Shown piece after piece: positions 59,962 to 64,000 of a stretch of DNA of 64,000 bases. Both the position numbers and the translations under genes were made by a program. The notes beneath the pieces are model-generated. The model was not told the origin of the DNA and searched no databases. It saw nothing but the letters and a program-made list of their open reading frames with translations. Numbering within the stretch: the stretch's first letter is position 1; the number at the start of each line of letters is the position of its first letter. The DNA comes from Actinophytocola gossypii (lineage in GTDB: Bacteria > Actinomycetota > Actinomycetes > Mycobacteriales > Pseudonocardiaceae), in contig NZ_JAFFZE010000015.1 in assembly GCF_025165815.1 (NCBI RefSeq), forward strand, positions 248,001-312,000. Reading direction: 5' to 3'.

Positions 59962-60968
59962 GGCCCCGTCGAGGTCGCGTGGTAGCCCTTGGCGCCGACC
60001 GCGCGCGCCAACGGGCTCCGGAAGTCCCGGTCGGCCGCCAGCAGGTCGAGCACGTGCCGGAAGTCGTACCGGGGCCGCCAGCCCAGGACCTCGCGGGCCC
60101 GGGTGTTGACGTACACCCGGTCGATCGCGTCGAACACCCGCCAGCCGCGCCGGGCGTACTCGGCCGGCTGGTCGGGGAACAGGCGGGCGACCACGGCCGG
60201 CGCGTTCCGGTGCAGCTCCGGCAGGTCGGTGTAGGTGAACGGGGTGGTGGCGCTGACCACGAACCGGTCGAACCCGAGCGCCGGCGCGCGCTCGGCGGCC
60301 AGCAGGTGCGCGTCCACCACGTCGGCCAGGTCGACCCGCCGGTACAGGTACTCGGTCGCCTTGACGTTGGCGTCCGCGTAGGCGGCGCGCACCTCGTCGC
60401 GGTCGTCGGCCTCCGGGAAGAACCGGGAGGTGCGCAGTACGACCACCGGTAGTCCGAGGTCGCGGTGCGCCAGCTCGCACAGGTTCTCCGCGGCCGTCTT
60501 GGTGACGCCGTAGACGTTGCGCGGCACCGGAACCACGTCCTCGGTGATCCACGCCGCCGGCTCGCCGGACCTCGGCGTGAGTGCCCGGCCGAACGTGCTC
60601 GTGGTGCTGGTGAACACGAACCGCCGCACGCCCGCCGCGGCCGACTCCTCCAGCAGGGCGAGCGTCCCGGACACGTTGGTGTCCACGAACGCCTGCCGCC
60701 CGTGCGTGCCGACGTGCGGCTTGTGCAGGGTGGCCGTGTGCAGCACGGTCGACACCCCGGCCAGGCACGCCCGCACCACGTCCCGGTCGGCCACGTCACC
60801 GACGACGGTGGTGTGCGCCGACGGCAGCACGTCCAGGCCGACGACGTCCTCGCCCCGCTCGGTCAGCACCCGGACCAGGGCCTCACCCAGGTGCCCGGAG
60901 CTGCCGGTCACCAACACTCTCCCGTTCGCCACGGCCGACACTGTACGGCTCGGGCACGCGCGGATCAT
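59946..60968 (-). CDS. NAD-dependent epimerase/dehydratase-family protein
   Basis: 340 residues. RVLVTGSSGHLGEALVRVL is the Rossmann glycine motif, GDVADRDVVRACLAG follows, and the catalytic pair is in NVYGVTKTAAENLCEL (YxxxK), with TSTTSTFGR providing the Ser/Thr. VYVNTRAREVLGWRPRYDF is typical of the sugar-nucleotide epimerase tail. Substrate unknown. ATG 60968 has AGGGA upstream; GTG 60932 would start directly at the fold and is possible. It converges on the amidohydrolase gene, overlapping it by 16 bp. Confidence 0.82.
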   Translation of the reverse strand: MIRACPSRTVSAVANGRVLVTGSSGHLGEALVRVLTERGEDVVGLDVLPSAHTTVVGDVADRDVVRACLAGVSTVLHTATLHKPHVGTHGRQAFVDTNVSGTLALLEESAAAGVRRFVFTSTTSTFGRALTPRSGEPAAWITEDVVPVPRNVYGVTKTAAENLCELAHRDLGLPVVVLRTSRFFPEADDRDEVRAAYADANVKATEYLYRRVDLADVVDAHLLAAERAPALGFDRFVVSATTPFTYTDLPELHRNAPAVVARLFPDQPAEYARRGWRVFDAIDRVYVNTRAREVLGWRPRYDFRHVLDLLAADRDFRSPLARAVGAKGYHATSTGPYTVR

Positions 60969-61016
60969 GCGCTTTGTTCCCTACCTGGCCCCCGTGGGTG
61001 CGGGAAGGCTTGGCGG

Positions 61017-61997
61017 ATGCGGCCGACCGTGCGGGGCCTGGTCTGGGACCTCGACGACACCCTGTGGCGCGGCGACACCTCGCTGCCGTCGGCCGGTGCG
61101 GTGGGCACCCTGCACGCCCTCGACCGGCGCGGCATCCTGCACGCCGCGACCGGGCGCCGCGACCACACGGTGACGTTGGCCAGGCACGGCCTGGTCGACC
61201 TGTTCAGCGTGCTCGACTTCGGCCGGGACGCCAAGTCCGGCCCGGTGCGGGTCGCAGCGTCCACACTGGACATTCCACTCGAGACGATCGCGGTGGTGTC
61301 CGGCGACCCGGTGGCCCGCGCGGAGGTGAGCGCCGCGCTGCCGGCGGTGCGCTGCTACCCGGCCGCGATGGTCGACGGCCTGCCCGAACTCGGCGAGTTC
61401 ACCCCGGACGTGGTGACCACCAACAGCCGCGACCGTCGGCACATCGTGCGCGCCGAGCAACGCCGCCGGACCGCGTCGACGACCCACCCCGGCACGTCGG
61501 CGTCGTTCGTCGCCTCGCTCGGCCTCGAACTGGAGGTCCGCGCGCCCATGCCGGGGGACCTCCCGGTCGCCACCGGTTTCACCACGACGGGCCGCCGGCT
61601 CGGCCCGGCGGAGCTGACGGCACTGGTCGACGACCCGGCCCACGAGGTGCTCACGGCGACCCTGCGGGACCGGTTCGGCCCGTACGGCGTGGTCGGGTTC
61701 GCCGTGCTGGCCCCGAGAACTGCCGCGACGGCGGTGGAACTGCTGATGTGCGAGCGGGTACTGGCCCGCGGCGCGGGTGCGGCGTTCCTGGACCACATCG
61801 TGACCCGCACCCTGCTGGCGGGGCTCCCACCGGTGGCGGAGTTCGTGCCGACCCCGGCCAACCGGCAGCTGCTGGTCACGCTGCGGTTCAGCGGCTTCGA
61901 GGTCACCGCCAGCACCCGCGACCGGATGACCCTGACCCTCGACCCGCGGCGCCCACCCCCGCCCCGTCACCACCCGGTCCGCCTGGTGGACGGCTAG
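61017..61997 (+). CDS. FkbH-like HAD-family protein, stand-alone
   Basis: 326 residues. The HAD motif is GLVWDLDDTLWRGD (7-20), as in FkbH-like HAD-IIIC proteins. The C-terminal half, DRFGPYGVVGFAVLAPRT followed by LLMCERVLARGAGAAFLDHI and VPTPANRQLLVTLRFSGFEV, is the GNAT-like part of FkbH. FkbH proteins load glycerate from 1,3-bisphosphoglycerate onto an acyl-carrier protein for polyketide starter or extender units. No carrier protein or polyketide gene is visible here. GGAAGG lies 8 bases before the ATG. Confidence 0.8.
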   Translation: MRPTVRGLVWDLDDTLWRGDTSLPSAGAVGTLHALDRRGILHAATGRRDHTVTLARHGLVDLFSVLDFGRDAKSGPVRVAASTLDIPLETIAVVSGDPVARAEVSAALPAVRCYPAAMVDGLPELGEFTPDVVTTNSRDRRHIVRAEQRRRTASTTHPGTSASFVASLGLELEVRAPMPGDLPVATGFTTTGRRLGPAELTALVDDPAHEVLTATLRDRFGPYGVVGFAVLAPRTAATAVELLMCERVLARGAGAAFLDHIVTRTLLAGLPPVAEFVPTPANRQLLVTLRFSGFEVTASTRDRMTLTLDPRRPPPPRHHPVRLVDG

Positions 61998-62085
61998 CCC
62001 ACCGGCGGAACCCGGCCGGGCACGCGCCGGTCCGCGCCCGCGTGGGGCAGTCCCGCCTGCTCGGGCGTGACCTGCGCTCGGCGGG

Positions 62086-63108
62086 TCATGGCCGCAGGAG
62101 GACCTTCACGGCGCGACGCTCGTCCATCGCCCGGTAGGCGTCGGCGGCCCGGTCCAGCGGCAGGGTGAGGTCGAAGACCTTGCCCGGGTCGATCGTCCGA
62201 TCCCAGATGAGCCGGATCAGCTCGGGCAGGAACCGCCGGACCGGGGCCGGTCCGCCGTGCAGGTGCACCCCGGAGAAGAACAGGTCGATGCCGGGGATCG
62301 TCACGTCGTGGTTGACGCCGACGTAGCCGACGTGCCCGCCGGGGCGGGTCGCCCGCACCGCCTGCATCGTCGACTCCTGCGTGCCGACGGCCTCGATCAC
62401 CGAGTGCGCGCCGAGCCCGCCGGTGAGCTCCCTGATCCTGGCCACGCCCGCGTCACCGCGCTCCTCGACGATGTCGGTGGCGCCGTACTCGCGGGCCAGC
62501 GCCTGGCGGTCGGCGTGCCGGGACATGGCGATGATCCGCTCCGCACCCAGCTGCCGCGCCGCGAGGACCCCCATCAGGCCGACCGCGCCGTCGCCGACCA
62601 CGGCGACGGTCCTGCCCGGCCCCACCTCGGCGGCGACGGCCGCGAACCAGCCGGTCCCCAGCACGTCGGACGCCGCAAGCAGCGACGGCACCAGTTCCGG
62701 GTGTGGCCGGCCGGGGGTGGCCACCAAGGTGCCGTCGGCCAGCGGGATGCGGGCCCGCTCCGCCTGCGTCCCGATCGTCTGCGCGACGAACTCCCGGCGC
62801 ACGCAGTGGGACTGGTAGCCGGCCCGGCAGATCTCGCACGTGTTGTCCGAGGTGACGAACGACCCGACGACGAAGTCACCGACCTCGATGGTCCGCACGT
62901 CCGGCCCGATCTCCTCGACGACGCCGACGTACTCGTGTCCCATCGGCTGGTGGTCGGCCTGCTCCACGCCCCGGTACGGCCACAGGTCCGATCCGCACAC
63001 ACAGGCGGCGGTCACCCGGATCACCGCGTCCGCCGGCTCGATGATCGACGGGTCCGCCCGCTCCTCGACCCGGATGTCGCCCGGGTCGTGCAGCACCACT
63101 CCACGCAT
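62086..63108 (-). CDS. Zinc-dependent alcohol dehydrogenase (medium-chain family)
   Basis: 340 residues. Catalytic zinc region CVCGSDLWPYRG and GHEYVGVVEEIG; a reduced structural zinc loop, NTCEICRAGYQSHC; NAD fold VAVVGDGAVGLMGVLAARQL. The sequence resembles the group containing bacterial zinc alcohol and formaldehyde-type dehydrogenases acting on small alcohols. GAGGAGGG lies 7 bases before ATG 63108. It is divergent from the ABC ATPase at 63249, with a 140-bp region between. Confidence 0.88.
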   Translation of the reverse strand: MRGVVLHDPGDIRVEERADPSIIEPADAVIRVTAACVCGSDLWPYRGVEQADHQPMGHEYVGVVEEIGPDVRTIEVGDFVVGSFVTSDNTCEICRAGYQSHCVRREFVAQTIGTQAERARIPLADGTLVATPGRPHPELVPSLLAASDVLGTGWFAAVAAEVGPGRTVAVVGDGAVGLMGVLAARQLGAERIIAMSRHADRQALAREYGATDIVEERGDAGVARIRELTGGLGAHSVIEAVGTQESTMQAVRATRPGGHVGYVGVNHDVTIPGIDLFFSGVHLHGGPAPVRRFLPELIRLIWDRTIDPGKVFDLTLPLDRAADAYRAMDERRAVKVLLRP

Positions 63109-63174
63109 TCCACGTCCCTCCTCGTTCGTGCGTCCACCCCCGGGGAACCCCTCGGATCCTGGGAGTTCCCTGGA

Positions 63175-63188
63175 AATGCGGCCGCATT
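63175..63188. promoter_or_regulatory. 14-bp palindrome in the divergent promoter region
   Basis: AATGCGGCCGCATT is perfectly self-complementary and lies between the alcohol dehydrogenase and ABC ATPase starts. CCTGGGA (63158-63164) and TCCCAGG further right flank it as a wider inverted pair. It could bind a dimeric regulator serving both directions. Confidence 0.45.
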
Positions 63189-63248
63189 CGCCGAGGACAC
63201 GGCGAGCGTTCCCAGGAAGCCGTGACCTGTCGCCGAGAACGTGACGGC

Positions 63249-64000
63249 ATGACCGACACCATCGAGGCACGCGGCCTCACCAAGCGCTACGGCGACCGGC
63301 TCGCCGTCGACGACCTCGACTTCACCGTCGAGCCGGGACGCGTCACCGGTTTCCTCGGCCCGAACGGCGCCGGCAAGTCCACCACCATGCGGCTCGTCCT
63401 CGGCCTGGACGCGCCGACCGCGGGCGACGTGACCGTGCACGGCCGGCACTACCGCGACCTGACCCACCCCCTGCATACGGTCGGCGCGCTGCTCGACGCC
63501 CGCGCCTGCCACCCGGGACGGACCGCCGCCAACCACCTGCTCGCGCTGGCGCAGACCGCCGGCATCGGCCGTCGGCGGGTCGACGAGGTGCTCGCGCTCG
63601 TCGGCCTGGAGAAGGTCGCCAACCGGCGCGCCGGCACGTTCTCCCTCGGCATGAGCCAGCGGCTCGGCATCGCCGCCGCGCTGCTCGGCGACCCGCCGGT
63701 ACTGATGTTCGACGAGCCGGTCAACGGGCTGGACCCCGAGGGCATCCGCTGGATCCGCGGCCTGATGCGGGACCTGGCCGCCGAGGGCCGGACGGTCCTG
63801 GTGTCCAGCCATCTGATGAGCGAGATGGCGCTCACCGCGCACCACCTGCTGGTGATCGGCCGGGGCCGGATCATCGCGGACACCGGGCTCGACGAGTTCC
63901 TCCGCGAGCACGGCACGGAGTACGTCCTGGTCCGCGCCGGCGAGCTGGACCTGCTCACCCGCGTCCTGCGCCGCGCGGGAGCCCGCCTGGAGACCGACAC
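63249..64000 (+). CDS. ABC transporter ATP-binding protein (DrrA/CcmA type), 3' end beyond the window
   Basis: The frame opens at ATG 63249 and is still open at the right edge, 250 codons on. It reads ARGLTKRYGDRLAVDDLDF at the start, then GFLGPNGAGKSTTMRLVLGL (Walker A), TFSLGMSQRLGIAAALLGDP (signature, with LGMSQ for LSGGQ), VLMFDEPVNGLDPEGIRWIR (Walker B) and LVSSHLMSEMA (H-loop). The order fits the DrrA-like exporters in which a separate permease gene follows, presumably to the right of the window. A bacteriocin- or drug-export role is likely but unproven. Confidence 0.9.
   Translation, partial: MTDTIEARGLTKRYGDRLAVDDLDFTVEPGRVTGFLGPNGAGKSTTMRLVLGLDAPTAGDVTVHGRHYRDLTHPLHTVGALLDARACHPGRTAANHLLALAQTAGIGRRRVDEVLALVGLEKVANRRAGTFSLGMSQRLGIAAALLGDPPVLMFDEPVNGLDPEGIRWIRGLMRDLAAEGRTVLVSSHLMSEMALTAHHLLVIGRGRIIADTGLDEFLREHGTEYVLVRAGELDLLTRVLRRAGARLETD

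Overview
The window is very GC-rich, with a coding bias for G or C in the third codon position, GTG starts, many 1-8 bp start/stop overlaps, mycothiol-type DinB/DUF664 proteins, a split LigD-type repair ligase and DasR-like operator sites. Together these point to an actinobacterium, most likely of the Pseudonocardiaceae (Amycolatopsis, Saccharothrix, Lentzea type). It reads as chromosomal DNA. I saw no tRNA, rRNA, CRISPR array, transposase, phage gene or replication origin.

Layout. 1-2.8 kb: the tail of a LysR-type regulator, a tartrate/D-malate dehydrogenase, a broken HAD hydrolase and a secreted pyroglutamyl-peptidase-like protein. 2.8-8.6 kb: choline uptake and oxidation to glycine betaine (betT, betA, betB) facing a divergent betI-like repressor across a perfect 17-bp palindrome. 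8.6-14.9 kb: a DinB protein, a frameshifted gene, an amidohydrolase joined to a three-gene signalling operon (response regulator/PP2C, CHASE3 kinase, single-domain receiver), and a second DinB protein. 15-20.2 kb: an arylsulfotransferase-like lipoprotein, a membrane protein with a 27-bp minisatellite, an enoyl-CoA hydratase-like gene, and an ATP-dependent ligase plus LigD-type polymerase as two overlapping genes. 20.2-24.8 kb: a GH76 mannanase-like and a PL8 lyase gene, divergent, then a gene interrupted by about 100 bp of nearly pure C. 24.8-32 kb: an alpha/beta hydrolase, an AraC regulator, an OmpR/HK two-component system and a lipoprotein-adaptor-ABC export operon that probably responds to it. 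32-38.6 kb: an anti-sigma-kinase-like protein, a UbiB-family kinase, and a fused secDF preceded by a short leader gene. 38.6-42.6 kb: a PadR-regulated FtsX-type ABC exporter. 42.6-48.8 kb: a nitrilase-fold protein lacking its cysteine and a formate dehydrogenase operon. 48.9-53.3 kb: an SRPBCC protein, a GlsB-type membrane protein, a chitin-active LPMO behind two dre-like sites, a DUF305 lipoprotein and 6-phosphogluconate dehydrogenase. 53.4-60 kb: an aromatic meta-cleavage cluster (ligA/ligB-like, citryl-CoA lyase-like, CaiB CoA-transferase, IclR regulator, amidohydrolase). 60-64 kb: an epimerase, a solo FkbH-like protein, a zinc alcohol dehydrogenase and the start of an ABC ATPase that runs off the end.

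The most striking system is the leader gene at 38212-38532 in front of secDF. It encodes a 106-residue protein with an N-terminal membrane/export segment and ends in Arg-Ala-Pro-Pro-Gly-stop, the arrest motif of the ApdA/ApdP class of Sec-monitoring nascent peptides. The codons Pro-Pro-Gly-stop form the 5' arm of a perfect 13-bp hairpin whose 3' arm holds the secDF Shine-Dalgarno sequence. A ribosome stalled at RAPP would therefore open the secDF start. This is the same logic as SecM-secA and VemP-secDF2, but with the arrest codons themselves acting as the anti-Shine-Dalgarno sequence.

Other points worth attention are the poly-C stretch (possible sequencing artefact), two enzymes that lack their expected catalytic cysteine, two broken genes, a 41-bp repeat shared by two distant gene ends, and a palindromic repeat array upstream of the secDF leader gene.
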